The translations under genes were made by a program, and so were the position numbers. A stretch of DNA of 64,000 bases from Marinobacter sp. B9-2. Its GTDB lineage: Bacteria; Pseudomonadota; Gammaproteobacteria; Pseudomonadales; Oleiphilaceae. Location of the stretch: the NCBI GenBank assembly GCA_003030785.1, contig PYVH01000003.1, positions 2,094-66,093 on the forward strand, in the 5' to 3' direction. The notes below the pieces were generated by a model. That model searched no databases, was not told the origin of the DNA, and saw only the letters and a list, made by a program, of their open reading frames with translations. Positions 38,367 to 47,430 of the stretch are shown piece after piece (the stretch's first letter is position 1; each line of letters begins with the position of its first letter).

Positions 38367-38846
38367 GTGACGACGATAATTACCCCGGACCTGTGTGACG
38401 AATTCCCGGAAGTGTTGGTTGTTGAGCCCGGGTTCAATAACTACGGCGGCAACAAGGCCTTTGGCGGCGAGATTGTGACCGTGAAATGCTTTGAGGATAA
38501 CTCCGTGGTGAAAGAGCAGGTTGGCCAACCCGGGAACGGTCGTGTGATGGTCGTGGACGGTGGTGCCTCGAAGCGTCATGCGCTGCTGGGTGACATGCTG
38601 GCTGAGAAAGCGGCGAACAACGGCTGGGCCGGTCTTATTATCTATGGTTGCGTGCGCGATGTGGATGAAATTGGCAACACCGCCCTCGGTGTCCAGGCCC
38701 TCGGCACCCACCCCAGAAAGAGCGAGAAGCGTGGCCTTGGTGACCTGAATGTTCCGGTCACCTTTCACGGCGTCACCTTCCACCCAGGACACTACGTCTA
38801 CGCCGATAACAACGGCATCATCGTCTCCGAGAAGCCTCTGGTCTGA
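38367..38846 (+). CDS. rraA: RraA, regulator of RNase E activity
   Basis: A 159-residue RraA (former MenG-like) protein. It binds the C-terminal scaffold and helicases of RNase E and inhibits it. Conserved segments include FNNYGG and [10 protein letters not shown] near residues 28 and 92. GTG 38367 is preceded by AAGGAGAG. Its target rne is encoded in this same window at 41842-45093, about 3 kb away. A strong terminator follows. Confidence 0.93.
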   Translation: MTTIITPDLCDEFPEVLVVEPGFNNYGGNKAFGGEIVTVKCFEDNSVVKEQVGQPGNGRVMVVDGGASKRHALLGDMLAEKAANNGWAGLIIYGCVRDVDEIGNTALGVQALGTHPRKSEKRGLGDLNVPVTFHGVTFHPGHYVYADNNGIIVSEKPLV

Positions 38847-38865
38847 GGCTTTCCCTGGCACAAAC

Positions 38866-38894
38866 AAAAACGGCGGCCATTGGCCGCCGTTTTT
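38866..38894. terminator. bidirectional terminator between rraA and the PilZ gene
   Basis: AAAAACGGCGGCCA pairs with TGGCCGCCGTTTTT through a single-base loop region, giving a near-perfect 14-bp palindrome with A- and T-ends. It serves both convergent genes. Confidence 0.9.
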
Positions 38895-38897
38895 CGT

Positions 38898-39188
38898 TCA
38901 GCGAGTGACTTCGCTGATGTTTGTTCCAAGGAGGAATCCGTCGCCTTCCGGTTCACAGCGAATGACCTCGCACACAGTTTCCAGTGGCGGGAACTGGTCA
39001 CTGCTGGAGTGAAGAACCGCGAGAAGTTCCTCTCCAACCTCTACAGCCTGATTAACGTAGAGTTGCATGCCGGTTGCGCTCAGGTCACGGCAAATCCCTT
39101 TAAAGCGGTTACCCTGGCTGTCGCTGATCTCAATCTCCGAGTTCACCTGCATCCGGTGGAAATCGCGTTTTTCCGAATAATCCCTCAT
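38898..39188 (-). CDS. PilZ-domain protein
   Basis: A 96-residue stand-alone PilZ domain. It keeps the c-di-GMP-binding residues: RDFHR (RxxxR) at residues 8-12 and DLSATGMQL (DxSxxG) near 34-40, so it should bind the second messenger. It begins 4 bases after the SH3/coiled-coil gene stop on the minus strand. What it controls cannot be told from here. Confidence 0.85.
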   Translation of the reverse strand: MRDYSEKRDFHRMQVNSEIEISDSQGNRFKGICRDLSATGMQLYVNQAVEVGEELLAVLHSSSDQFPPLETVCEVIRCEPEGDGFLLGTNISEVTR

Positions 39189-39192
39189 GGCA

Positions 39193-39864
39193 TCAGGCCC
39201 AGTTGTCGGTTTTTCTTGTTGGTTTGAGCATCGGGATGATCAGTGCCAGCAACACGCCACCAAGAACCAGACCGGCGCCCAGTAGCATGAAGTCATATTC
39301 CTTGCTGGCTTCAAGACGTTCGTTTTCGGCCGTGAGTACCTCAAGGTCGTTGCGGATCTTCTGGTTCTCCTCAAGGAGTTCCTCGTTACGACGTTTCAGA
39401 TTGATGGAATCGGCGGCGATGCTCTTGATCCGCTGCAACTCTTCCTGGAGCTCCTGTGACCGGTCGGAAAGGGAGGCCTCCGAGCTTTCCAGAGCGTCTC
39501 GCTCGGTAACGACGTTGGACAGTTGCTCCTTGACCCGGGCCAGCTCGGCGCGGGTTTCTTCCAGTTGGCGATTGGCTGTCCGAAGGCGGTCTGCGGCAAT
39601 TGGTGTTTCGCTCAGGTACTGACTGGATACCCAACCTTCGTTACCCTTCGGGGTCCGAACGAGGGTATACCCGGAATCCGACGCTTCGATCACTTCCAGC
39701 GGTGTGCCGCTGGGCACCGCGTTTTCGATGATCCGGAACTGGGAACCCGCGCCGGATCTCACCGGAAGGTACAACTGGTCGTCTACCCAGACAGTCTTGG
39801 CCTGGGCAACGGCAATGGACGACACTGCGAACAATACACTGATGGCGAGACGAAAAAGCGTCAC
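39193..39864 (-). CDS. TIGR04211-family SH3 domain protein
   Basis: A 223-residue protein with signal peptide (residues 1-22, ending AQA), an SH3-like domain at about 25-85 (WVDDQLYLPVRSGAGSQF ... WVSSQYL), a coiled coil from about 90-195 rich in Glu/Leu/Arg, and a C-terminal membrane helix (about 196-215). This layout defines the TIGR04211 family; no biochemical function is assigned. Probably anchored to the membrane with the SH3 domain in the periplasm binding peptidoglycan or a partner. The PilZ gene follows in the same operon. Confidence 0.85.
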   Translation of the reverse strand: MTLFRLAISVLFAVSSIAVAQAKTVWVDDQLYLPVRSGAGSQFRIIENAVPSGTPLEVIEASDSGYTLVRTPKGNEGWVSSQYLSETPIAADRLRTANRQLEETRAELARVKEQLSNVVTERDALESSEASLSDRSQELQEELQRIKSIAADSINLKRRNEELLEENQKIRNDLEVLTAENERLEASKEYDFMLLGAGLVLGGVLLALIIPMLKPTRKTDNWA

Positions 39865-39989
39865 TGGTTAGGTTCCCTGAAATTCTGCGGTTGAAATCTG
39901 AGCGTGATTAAAAGCGCAATTTTGTCACAGATGCCCCGCCGTGCAAGCGAGCCATCATTACAATAAACTCATGCAGCCCGGCCCTTTGT

Positions 39990-40289
39990 CTACGGCAAAA
40001 CCGCCTTGAAGGGCTTCACTACAACGTTCTGGTACACGCCTGCCTCAACGTAGGGATCGGCATCCGCCCAGGCCTGCGCCGCTTCAAGAGAGTCGAATTC
40101 CGCGATTACCAGGCTGCCGGTAAAGCCGGCATCGCCGGGCTCCGGTGTATCAAGCGCCGGATGAGGGCCCGCAACAAGCAACCGGCCTTCTGCTTTCAAG
40201 TCCTGCAGTCGCTCGACGTGTGCAGGGCGGGCAGACTGGCGCAACGGCAGGCTGTTCTCGACGTCTTCACTGATAATCGCGTAATACAT
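39990..40289 (-). CDS. YciI-family protein
   Basis: A 99-residue YciI-like ferredoxin-fold protein: [14 protein letters not shown], conserved R-P-x-H (ARPAHVERL), H of PHPALD and D in [12 protein letters not shown], the His/Asp pair seen in the family. Biochemical role is not established; related proteins are found next to metabolic genes. It is divergent from the PHP phosphoesterase gene. Confidence 0.85.
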   Translation of the reverse strand: MYYAIISEDVENSLPLRQSARPAHVERLQDLKAEGRLLVAGPHPALDTPEPGDAGFTGSLVIAEFDSLEAAQAWADADPYVEAGVYQNVVVKPFKAVLP

Positions 40290-40420
40290 TCAGCTCTCCG
40301 CAATGACTTTCACAAACGAGGTGATCAGGCAGATAATCAGCGGTCGTGTCGCGCAATGGTTGGCTGGTACACTGTGATGCCATGGCATGCCGCCAGTTAT
40401 CTGATGATTCAGGATATTTT

Positions 40421-41299
40421 GTGACTATACCGCAAGACCCGCATTTGTGCATTGATCTGCATTGCCACAGCACGGCTTCTGATGGCGCGCTATCGCCGGC
40501 GGCACTGGTTGAGCGTGCTGCCGGGCGCGGCGTTACCCATCTTTCCCTGACTGACCATGACACCATCGCGGGACTTGCCGAGGCAGAAACGGCAGCCCAG
40601 GCACAGGGCATTGTTCTGATTCCGGGAGTTGAGCTTTCCTGCCTCTGGAAAAGCCGCACCATTCATATAGTCGGCCTCGACTTTGATCCCGATGCAGACG
40701 ATTTCCGGCAGGCTCTGGAGCAGCAGAACGACAATCGCTGGGCTCGTGCACGAATGATCGCTGAGCGACTGGATAAGCTGGGTGTTGATGATCTTCTCGG
40801 TAAGGCCTCCGAGGCAGCCGGCGGCGATGTCCCGGGACGCCCGCACTTTGCCCAGGTTCTGACAGAGGCCGGCGTGGTTCGCAATGCTGCCCAGGCATTC
40901 AAGCGCTATCTGGGCAACGGTAAGGCTGGTGATGTAAAGGCCTTTTGGCCGGAGCTTCTAGAGGTCGTTCGCTGGATTACCGAGGCGGGTGGCGTTGCGG
41001 TTCTCGCCCATCCCCGAAAATATCAGCTCACGGCAACCAAGCTGAGGGAGCTGACAGCGGATTTCCGAAGGGCAGGGGGGCAAGCAATTGAGGTGTCTAC
41101 CCCAGGTCAGTCCAGTGGCGATCTGGGCTTTCTGGCAGAGCTGTGCCGGAAAGAGAATTTGTTGGCATCCCAGGGCAGTGATTTTCACTTTCCCGGCGCT
41201 CCCTGGTGTGAACTTGGCCGTATCATGAAAATGCCAGACGGGCTTGAGCCGGTCTGGCATTCATTCAGACAACCTGTGCTGAGCGACGCGCCGGTTTAA
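40421..41299 (+). CDS. PHP-domain phosphoesterase (RNase AM / YciV-like)
   Basis: A 292-residue PHP-domain enzyme with metal ligands in LHCHSTASDGALSP, LTDHDT, PGVELSC, AHPRKY and GSDFHF. Relatives hydrolyse 3',5'-nucleoside bisphosphates and act as 5'-3' exonuclease RNase AM on the 5' end of rRNA. GTG 40421 has AGGAT 8 bases before it; ATG 40382 and an upstream start at 40346 lack support. It is convergent with the UPF0149 gene, overlapping it by 4 bases. Confidence 0.85.
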   Translation: MTIPQDPHLCIDLHCHSTASDGALSPAALVERAAGRGVTHLSLTDHDTIAGLAEAETAAQAQGIVLIPGVELSCLWKSRTIHIVGLDFDPDADDFRQALEQQNDNRWARARMIAERLDKLGVDDLLGKASEAAGGDVPGRPHFAQVLTEAGVVRNAAQAFKRYLGNGKAGDVKAFWPELLEVVRWITEAGGVAVLAHPRKYQLTATKLRELTADFRRAGGQAIEVSTPGQSSGDLGFLAELCRKENLLASQGSDFHFPGAPWCELGRIMKMPDGLEPVWHSFRQPVLSDAPV

Positions 41300-41838
41300 T
41301 CCGGCGCGTGGAACAGCAAGTACAGGTCCGTCAGTGAGTCCGGAATGGCATCGGCCATCTGCCGGGACAGCTTGTCACTGTTGCGAACCTTCTGGAAGTC
41401 CTCGTCATCGAACAGTCCCGAAAGGGTCAGCATAGGCACCATCAGATCGGCGGTTTCTTCCTCGCTGGCCGCTTGGAGCCACTGCTCTTCGTGTTCAAGG
41501 AACGTATCCACGAACCCGGCACACCAGTTTTCCAGGGCGTTCATCGGGTCGCCGTCCTCCGGCTCCGGCAATTCCAGGGCCTGCCCCATATCCAGGGCAT
41601 GGGCCATGTCATTCGCCAGTTGGGCAGAGCAACGTCTGAAAACCTCGGGAACCCCGGTGTCGGGGACCTGATCGGCGCCCGTGGCGAGGCGGAAGATTTC
41701 TTCCGCACTCAGTTCAGCCGGGCCGACGACGCTGGCACAGACCACCCCATGGAAGCCAAAGAAATCCAGGGCATCATCGCCCCAGGGCTCGGCAAAGAGG
41801 ATGTCTTCCAGCGCTTCAATGTCGGAGTTCGATAGCAT
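41296..41838 (-). CDS. UPF0149 (YgfB/YecA-like) family protein
   Basis: A 180-residue acidic protein of the UPF0149 family, with WCAGFVDTFLEHEEQW and LLFHAPD. It lacks the C-terminal zinc SEC-C motif present in some members. YgfB-like proteins are small, structured and of unclear molecular function. It follows rne on the same strand with only 3 bases between, so it is likely on the rne message or a read-through of it. Confidence 0.75.
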   Translation of the reverse strand: MLSNSDIEALEDILFAEPWGDDALDFFGFHGVVCASVVGPAELSAEEIFRLATGADQVPDTGVPEVFRRCSAQLANDMAHALDMGQALELPEPEDGDPMNALENWCAGFVDTFLEHEEQWLQAASEEETADLMVPMLTLSGLFDDEDFQKVRNSDKLSRQMADAIPDSLTDLYLLFHAPD

Positions 41839-41841
41839 CAG

Positions 41842-44800
41842 TTAGTTACTCCCGGCCTTTTTGGCCTCTTCCGCTGCCTTCTGGCGCTTGCGGACTTCTC
41901 TTGGGTCGTTGTAGGCGCGGCCCGGCGTCACCGGAGCGTCAACTGCCGGAGCTTCAGCAGGCGTGTCCTGCGCTGCTGTTTCCGGAGCTGAAGGCTTCTC
42001 GACCTTCTCCGGCTCTGCTTTTTCAGCCTCCGCCTTCTCGGCTTCAGCCTTCGCAGGTGCCGGTTGCTTCGGTTCCGGCTGGGCCTCGGGAGCCGGGCTC
42101 TCGGTTACTGCCTTCTTCTCCGCTGGCTTTTCAGCTTTCTCGGGTTCGGCTGCTGTTTCAGGTTTGGCCGCCGCCTCGGGTTTGGCCTTCGGCGCGGGCG
42201 CCTCCTTTGATTCCACAGACTGCTCTTTGGCCGCAGGCGCCTGTTCGCCTTTGGGGGCTGCCTTGGATTCCGGCGCCGGCTTGTTGGCGGTCTCTTCTTT
42301 CGGAGCCTGGTCGGTTACCGGTTTCTGCTCATCAGCGACGGCGCTGCTCTTGGCAGGCGCTGTTTCCCTGGCCGGTTTTTGAGCCTTTTCGACAACTTTT
42401 TCGCCCTTATCCTCAGACTTCTGACGAGGTTCTGAGCTTTTTTCGGCTTTGGCCGGCTCTGCCTTTTCAGCTTTCTCCGCTTTCGCTTTATCTGCTTCAG
42501 GCTTTTCAGCCGGTTCTTCAGCTGGCTGGTCGGTGACTTTTGCAGCTTCTTCCGGCTGTGCGTCAGGCTTGCTGTCTGAAGCCGCCTTGTCTGCAGATGC
42601 CTGTTCAGGCTTCTGCTCTTTTTCAGGCGCTTGCTGGGCTGCCTCTGTTTTCGGTGCTTCCTTGGCAGCGGGCGCTGTCTCGGTCCGGGTTTCAGCTTTC
42701 TCGGTCTTTTCGGGCGCCACCGGCTTGCTCGCGGTCTCCTGCGTCTGCTCGGCTTTTACTTCTGGCTTGGCGTCATCACGACCTTTTTCCGGCTGGGTAT
42801 CCTTCTGGTGCTTCTCGCTGCGTGCGGCTTTGCGATCCGCCGGTGAGGAAGCTGGTGCTTCAGAGGGAGAGCCGTCACGATTGCGCTGGCGACGTGGCTT
42901 GCGGCGTTTTTCGTCCGTGCCGGGCTTGTCAGCCGGACCAGATTTGGCTGCGGTATCCTGCGGGCCCTGATCCTTCTGATCCTTCTGCTCGCGGTTGTCC
43001 TTCTGGTCCCGCTGGGGCTTGTTACGGCCGCGGCCCTGATTGTCGCGACGGTTGTCGCGGCGGTTGTCAGAGCCTTTATTGTCGGCACTCTTGCCGTCGC
43101 CGCTCTTGCTGTCAGGGGCTTTACTGTCTGAAGCCTGGCGATTCTGGTTGCCACGGCCCTGATCGTCACTGCGGTTGCGTCCGCGTCCGCGGTTGTCATC
43201 GCCCCGGCTCTGCTGGCCTCCCTGGCGGCGGTCACTGCCGCTGCGGTTGCCACCGGAACGCTGGTCGTCGCCGCGGGCTACCCGGGATTTGCGACGATCC
43301 TGACGGCCCTGGTTTCGGCGATCTTCGCGCTGGCTTTTGCCGTCCTCGCGAGTTTCAATCTTTTGCTCTTCCTCGCCACTGAAGAAAGTGGAGATCTTGC
43401 GGCCGAGCCGGCGGAACAGGCCTTCTTCCTGCTCGGCTACTTCGGCGGCCTTCGGTTCTGCCGGGGTGGGCGTGGGCGCAGGCGCGCTGGGCCGGATGGC
43501 CTTCACAGCGGCCTGCTCACGAACCGGCTTGTCAGGGGTCGGGGCCTCAAAGATTTCCTCTTCACGCTCGCTGTACTCCTGGGCCACCTGGTGACTGGAG
43601 ATATGCTCGGGCGTGGTTTCATCCTGACGCATCCGGACGATTTCAAAATGCGGGGTTTCCATATGTGGAACCGGAACCACCACCACGCTGACTTCCTGTC
43701 GGGCCTCAATGTCGGCCAGCTGCTTGCGCTTCTCATTGAGCAGGAACGTGGCAACAGAAACGGGCACGATGGCTCGTACTTCGCCGGTCTTGTCCTTCGA
43801 GGACTCCTCGTAGATCAGGCGCATGATGCTCAGGGCGAGGGATTCGATGCCGCGGATTGTGCCCTGGCCTTCACAGCGAGGGCAGACTTCGCTGCGGGTC
43901 TCGCCCAGGGAGGGGCGCAAACGCTGTCGCGACATTTCCAGCAGGCCAAATCGGGAGATCTTGCCTACCTGAACCCGGGCCCGGTCGATTTCCAGGGCCT
44001 CGCGCATCTTCTGCTCTACTTCCCGCTGGTGCTTGGCCGGCGTCATGTCGATGAAGTCGATGACAATCAGGCCGCCCATGTCACGCAGGCGTAACTGACG
44101 GGCAATTTCCTCGGCCGCTTCCAGGTTGGTCTGGAGGGCGGTTTCCTCGATATCCTGGCCTTTGGTGGCCCGTGAGGAGTTGATGTCGATGGAAACCAGG
44201 GCCTCGGTCGGGTCAATCACGATGGAGCCGCCGGAGGGCAGTTTCACTTCCCGCTGGAACGCCGTCTCGATCTGGCCTTCAATCTGGTAGCGGCTGAACA
44301 GGGGGATTTCATCCTTGTACAGCTTGATCTTGTTTTCGAAGGTGGGCATGACCGCACGAACGAAATTCAGAACGTCTTCGTAGACCCCGTTGGCGTCAAT
44401 CAGGACTTCGCCAATGTCCTGGCGCAGGTAGTCGCGAACCGCGCGAATGATAACGTTGCTTTCCTGGTGAATCAGGAAGGGGGCCTTGCGCTCGCCAGCG
44501 GCCTGGGTGATGGCTTCCCAGAACTGCACCAGATAATCCAGATCCCACTGCAGTTCTTCGGTGCTACGGCCGATACCGGCGGTGCGAACGATGATGCCCA
44601 TGGATTTCGGCACCTGGACATCGTTCATGGCTTCCTTGAGCTGTGACCGTTCATCGCCCTCAATGCGGCGGGAAATGCCGCCGGCACGGGGGTTGTTGGG
44701 CATAAGCACCAGGTAGCGGCCGGCCAGGGAAATAAAGGTGGTCAGGGCTGCGCCCTTGTTGCCACGCTCTTCCTTGTCGACCTGTACGATAACTTCCTGG

Positions 44801-45093
44801 CCTTCGGACACGACGTCCTTGATGTTGATCTTGCCTTCGATCTGGCCGGGAGACTTCTTGAAGTACTCCTTGGAAATTTCCTTCAGCGGCAGAAAGCCGT
44901 GGCGCTCGGCGCCGAAATCAACAAAGGCGGCCTCAAGGCTGGGCTCGACGCGGGTAATGCGGCCTTTATAGATGTTGGCTTTTTTCTGCTCGCGGGAGCT
45001 GGATTCGATATCAAGATCAAACAGACGCTGGCCGTCAACCAGGGCGACGCGCAACTCTTCGGGATGAGTTGCATTGATAAGCATTCTTTTCAT
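41842..45093 (-). CDS. rne: ribonuclease E
   Basis: A 1083-residue endoribonuclease, core of the degradosome. S1 domain near residues 36-120, catalytic region with conserved Asp in [10 protein letters not shown], the zinc-link CPRC, and small domain up to about 505. The tail contains an amphipathic membrane helix [15 protein letters not shown] at about 558-572, an Arg/Asp/Gly-rich RNA-binding stretch (about 600-760) and a long Lys/Ala/Glu/Pro-rich region to about 1060. [13 protein letters not shown] matches the family start, hence 45093. The leader is long (see 45094-45621). Anti-parallel long open frames over the tail come from its composition. RraA in this window is an inhibitor. Confidence 0.95.
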   Translation of the reverse strand: MKRMLINATHPEELRVALVDGQRLFDLDIESSSREQKKANIYKGRITRVEPSLEAAFVDFGAERHGFLPLKEISKEYFKKSPGQIEGKINIKDVVSEGQEVIVQVDKEERGNKGAALTTFISLAGRYLVLMPNNPRAGGISRRIEGDERSQLKEAMNDVQVPKSMGIIVRTAGIGRSTEELQWDLDYLVQFWEAITQAAGERKAPFLIHQESNVIIRAVRDYLRQDIGEVLIDANGVYEDVLNFVRAVMPTFENKIKLYKDEIPLFSRYQIEGQIETAFQREVKLPSGGSIVIDPTEALVSIDINSSRATKGQDIEETALQTNLEAAEEIARQLRLRDMGGLIVIDFIDMTPAKHQREVEQKMREALEIDRARVQVGKISRFGLLEMSRQRLRPSLGETRSEVCPRCEGQGTIRGIESLALSIMRLIYEESSKDKTGEVRAIVPVSVATFLLNEKRKQLADIEARQEVSVVVVPVPHMETPHFEIVRMRQDETTPEHISSHQVAQEYSEREEEIFEAPTPDKPVREQAAVKAIRPSAPAPTPTPAEPKAAEVAEQEEGLFRRLGRKISTFFSGEEEQKIETREDGKSQREDRRNQGRQDRRKSRVARGDDQRSGGNRSGSDRRQGGQQSRGDDNRGRGRNRSDDQGRGNQNRQASDSKAPDSKSGDGKSADNKGSDNRRDNRRDNQGRGRNKPQRDQKDNREQKDQKDQGPQDTAAKSGPADKPGTDEKRRKPRRQRNRDGSPSEAPASSPADRKAARSEKHQKDTQPEKGRDDAKPEVKAEQTQETASKPVAPEKTEKAETRTETAPAAKEAPKTEAAQQAPEKEQKPEQASADKAASDSKPDAQPEEAAKVTDQPAEEPAEKPEADKAKAEKAEKAEPAKAEKSSEPRQKSEDKGEKVVEKAQKPARETAPAKSSAVADEQKPVTDQAPKEETANKPAPESKAAPKGEQAPAAKEQSVESKEAPAPKAKPEAAAKPETAAEPEKAEKPAEKKAVTESPAPEAQPEPKQPAPAKAEAEKAEAEKAEPEKVEKPSAPETAAQDTPAEAPAVDAPVTPGRAYNDPREVRKRQKAAEEAKKAGSN

Positions 45094-45621
45094 GGAAAGA
45101 AAGAGTTCCTGTCGTTTAATTTGACAGAAAACCAGAGGGGATCGCATCAGCGAAGCAGGATGTGCGTGCCGCGGGCCCTGTTACATCAAGGGCGGACCGG
45201 CGGCCAGACGAATCAGACCCTTCGGGGGTGTGATCCTATCGGTCTGAGACCAACGCCGACGATCCGGCTGCCTGTGGGCAGGGAGAGGTCGTGTAAGGTT
45301 CGTGTCTGTTGACGCATGTTATCCGTTTTCAGGTTCACTCAGGTGCCTGGGTCTCACGTCGTATTCGTATGCTGGACGGCCCGGCCCTGGGTGGCAATGA
45401 TTCTTCGCGATGTCGCCCGCGGTTTTCTGCGCGGTTTTTCTCTCTCCCGGGTACAGGATGCAGTCTTATGAAGATCAGTCCTGGTCCTCCGGGAGCATTT
45501 CTCTCGCCGTTCCCGGTAGTGATTGGGCGGACGGCGTTCAAACTCTCGAATAGTGTCGGTATACTTCTGCCGCTCCGGCTTCTGACTTGAGTTGGTCAGG
45601 CCGTAGACAAACGACAGAGCA
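45094..45621 (-). promoter_or_regulatory. rne 5' leader, about 0.5 kb
   Basis: No gene fits the 595 bases between rne and rluC. From the promoter at 45628-45656 the rne message would carry a leader of about 528 nt. It contains hairpins such as CTGCC-CACA-GGCAG (minus strand, 45268-45281) and ACCC-(CCGAA)-GGGT-type at 45217-45229. E. coli rne has a 361-nt leader through which RNase E limits its own synthesis; an equivalent autoregulation is inferred here. Confidence 0.5.
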
Positions 45622-45627
45622 CGCCGG

Positions 45628-45656
45628 AATATAACAGTATTCATGCAGCCGTTCAA
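45628..45656 (-). promoter_or_regulatory. rne promoter
   Basis: On the minus strand TTGAAC (45651-45656) is followed by 17 bases and TATATT (45628-45633). The rluC-side -10-like TATAAC (45630-45635, plus strand) overlaps it, so the two divergent promoters may compete. Confidence 0.6.
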
Positions 45657-45688
45657 TCCTGCAGTCACTCCACCATCCAAGGATCTTC

Positions 45689-46747
45689 ATGTCCCGCAAG
45701 TCCGCGAGTAAAAAGCCAGCCCGAGCGAGGCCCGAAAGGCCGGTCAAGACGAGTCAGGCAAGGGGTGACAGCGCGGCTGTGCGTGGAGAGATCCGTCAGG
45801 GAGTTCAGTGGGTGACTGTGGATGAGGATAACGATGGCCAGAGAGTGGATAACTTCCTGCTCGCCCAGCTTCGTGGCGTGCCGAAGAGTATTATTTATCG
45901 GGTCATCCGAAAGGGCGAGGTGCGGATCAACAAGGGACGTGTGAAGCCGGACACCCGCGTGAATACTGGAGATCAGGTGCGCATACCGCCGGTAACCCGC
46001 AAGGAAAAGCCCGAGCAGGTGGCGCCGGGTTCCCGGGTTCAGGGTGTGATGGAGTCAGCGGTTGTTTTCGAGAACGAGCAGATGCTGGTGGTCAACAAGC
46101 CTTCCGGCATTGCGGTTCATGGCGGCAGCGGGTTGAGTTTCGGGTTGATCGAGGTGCTTCGTTCCGCCCGCCCCTCGGCAAAGTTTCTGGAGCTTGTTCA
46201 CCGCCTGGATCGCGATACCTCCGGTCTGGTCATGGTGGCCAAGAAGCGATCCGCGTTGCGTTATCTTCAGGATGAGCTGCGCCAGAAACGCATCCGCAAG
46301 CACTATCATGCGCTGGTTGCCGGTGACTGGCCGGCAGGTGTCGACCGGGTTAATGTGCCCCTGCTGCGTTATGAGATGCCCAATGGCGAGCGCCGCGTGA
46401 AGGTAGACGATGCCGGGAAAGCGTCCCTGACCACGTTTCGCTGTCTGGAGCGTTATGCCGGATACAGCCTGGTGGAGGCGTCGCCGATCACCGGGCGGAC
46501 ACACCAGATCCGGGTTCACAGTGCCTGGGCGGGTCATCCGATTGCGGGTGATGACAAGTATATGGATGATGTCAGCCTCAAAGCGTTCCGGTCCATTGGT
46601 GGTCAGCGACTGATGCTGCATGCCCGGGCCCTGGAGTTCACTTTGCCGGTCTCCGGTGAGGCCATGCGCCTGGAGGCGCCCTACGACGATGCATTCAATG
46701 ACGTGCTCAGAAAGCTTTCTGAACGTCTTAAAGGAACCGATCAATGA
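45689..46747 (+). CDS. rluC: 23S rRNA pseudouridine(955/2504/2580) synthase RluC
   Basis: A 352-residue pseudouridine synthase with an N-terminal basic extension, an S4 RNA-binding domain at about 45-110 (VDNFLLAQLRGVPKSIIYR) and the RluA-type catalytic motif HRLDRDTSGL near residue 170. It modifies three positions of 23S rRNA. ATG 45689 is preceded by AAGGA at 45678. Divergent from rne; stop overlaps the HAD gene start (ATGA, 46744-46747). Confidence 0.93.
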   Translation: MSRKSASKKPARARPERPVKTSQARGDSAAVRGEIRQGVQWVTVDEDNDGQRVDNFLLAQLRGVPKSIIYRVIRKGEVRINKGRVKPDTRVNTGDQVRIPPVTRKEKPEQVAPGSRVQGVMESAVVFENEQMLVVNKPSGIAVHGGSGLSFGLIEVLRSARPSAKFLELVHRLDRDTSGLVMVAKKRSALRYLQDELRQKRIRKHYHALVAGDWPAGVDRVNVPLLRYEMPNGERRVKVDDAGKASLTTFRCLERYAGYSLVEASPITGRTHQIRVHSAWAGHPIAGDDKYMDDVSLKAFRSIGGQRLMLHARALEFTLPVSGEAMRLEAPYDDAFNDVLRKLSERLKGTDQ

Positions 46748-47391
46748 ACGTCAGAGTGGTTATTTTTGACTGGGACGGGACCCTGGTGGACTCGGTTGAG
46801 CACATTGCCGATAGTCTGCATCAGGCCGCAACCGATCTGGGCTACCCCGAACTGGAGCGTGAAGCTTACCGGGATATCATCGGTCTTGGCATGGTCGAGG
46901 CGTTGGAAAAGCTTTATCCGGGCATCAGCCGGGAAGAAATGAACAGTATCCGGGAAGGTTACGCAGGCTATTTCTTCAGCAAGGTGACAACGCCCCAGAA
47001 TGTGTTCGAGGGGATGGCCGACGTGGTTGCGGATCTGCGCGGGTCCGGGCGCAGCTGTTCCGTTGCCACCGGCAAGAGTCGGCGTGGGCTGGATTTTGCG
47101 CTGGTCTCCAGTGGCCTTGGTGACCATTTCGAAATAACCCGGTGCGCGGATGAAACGCGCTCGAAGCCTGACCCCGCCATGCTCGAGGAAATTCTCCGGT
47201 TCTACCGCATTGAGCCGGACGAGGCCGTGATGATTGGTGATGCCCGCTATGACCTGGAAATGGCTCAGCGTATTGGTATGCCTTCCATCGGGGTAGAGTG
47301 GGGTGTGCATAAGCGGGACGTGCTGGGCGATTATTCCCCGCGCGCTATCGTTGATTCCGTGCCTGACCTCCGTCGGGTGCTCGGGCTGTAA
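46744..47391 (+). CDS. HAD-IA family hydrolase
   Basis: A 215-residue phosphatase-like hydrolase. Nucleophile motif FDWDGTLVDS at residues 8-17, the Ser/Thr motif SVATGKS, Lys in RSKPDPAML and acidic motif MIGDARYDLEMA. Closest to phosphoglycolate phosphatase/pseudo-Gph types; the substrate is not known. Overlaps rluC by 4 bases and is followed 39 bases later by sppA. Confidence 0.88.
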   Translation: MNVRVVIFDWDGTLVDSVEHIADSLHQAATDLGYPELEREAYRDIIGLGMVEALEKLYPGISREEMNSIREGYAGYFFSKVTTPQNVFEGMADVVADLRGSGRSCSVATGKSRRGLDFALVSSGLGDHFEITRCADETRSKPDPAMLEEILRFYRIEPDEAVMIGDARYDLEMAQRIGMPSIGVEWGVHKRDVLGDYSPRAIVDSVPDLRRVLGL

Positions 47392-47430
47392 ACGGGCCGA
47401 ATTCATTGAAGTTGCTGACAGGAAGCGAGC

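Noticed and set aside
41901-44094. Several plus-strand open frames opposite the rne tail
   Set aside because: They mirror the repetitive Lys/Ala/Glu/Pro and Arg/Gly codons; products are Ser/Ala/Gly or Arg/Gly-rich and meaningless.
45309-45590. Possible small gene in the rne-rluC gap
   Set aside because: No ribosome site or protein-like composition; it lies within the presumed rne leader.
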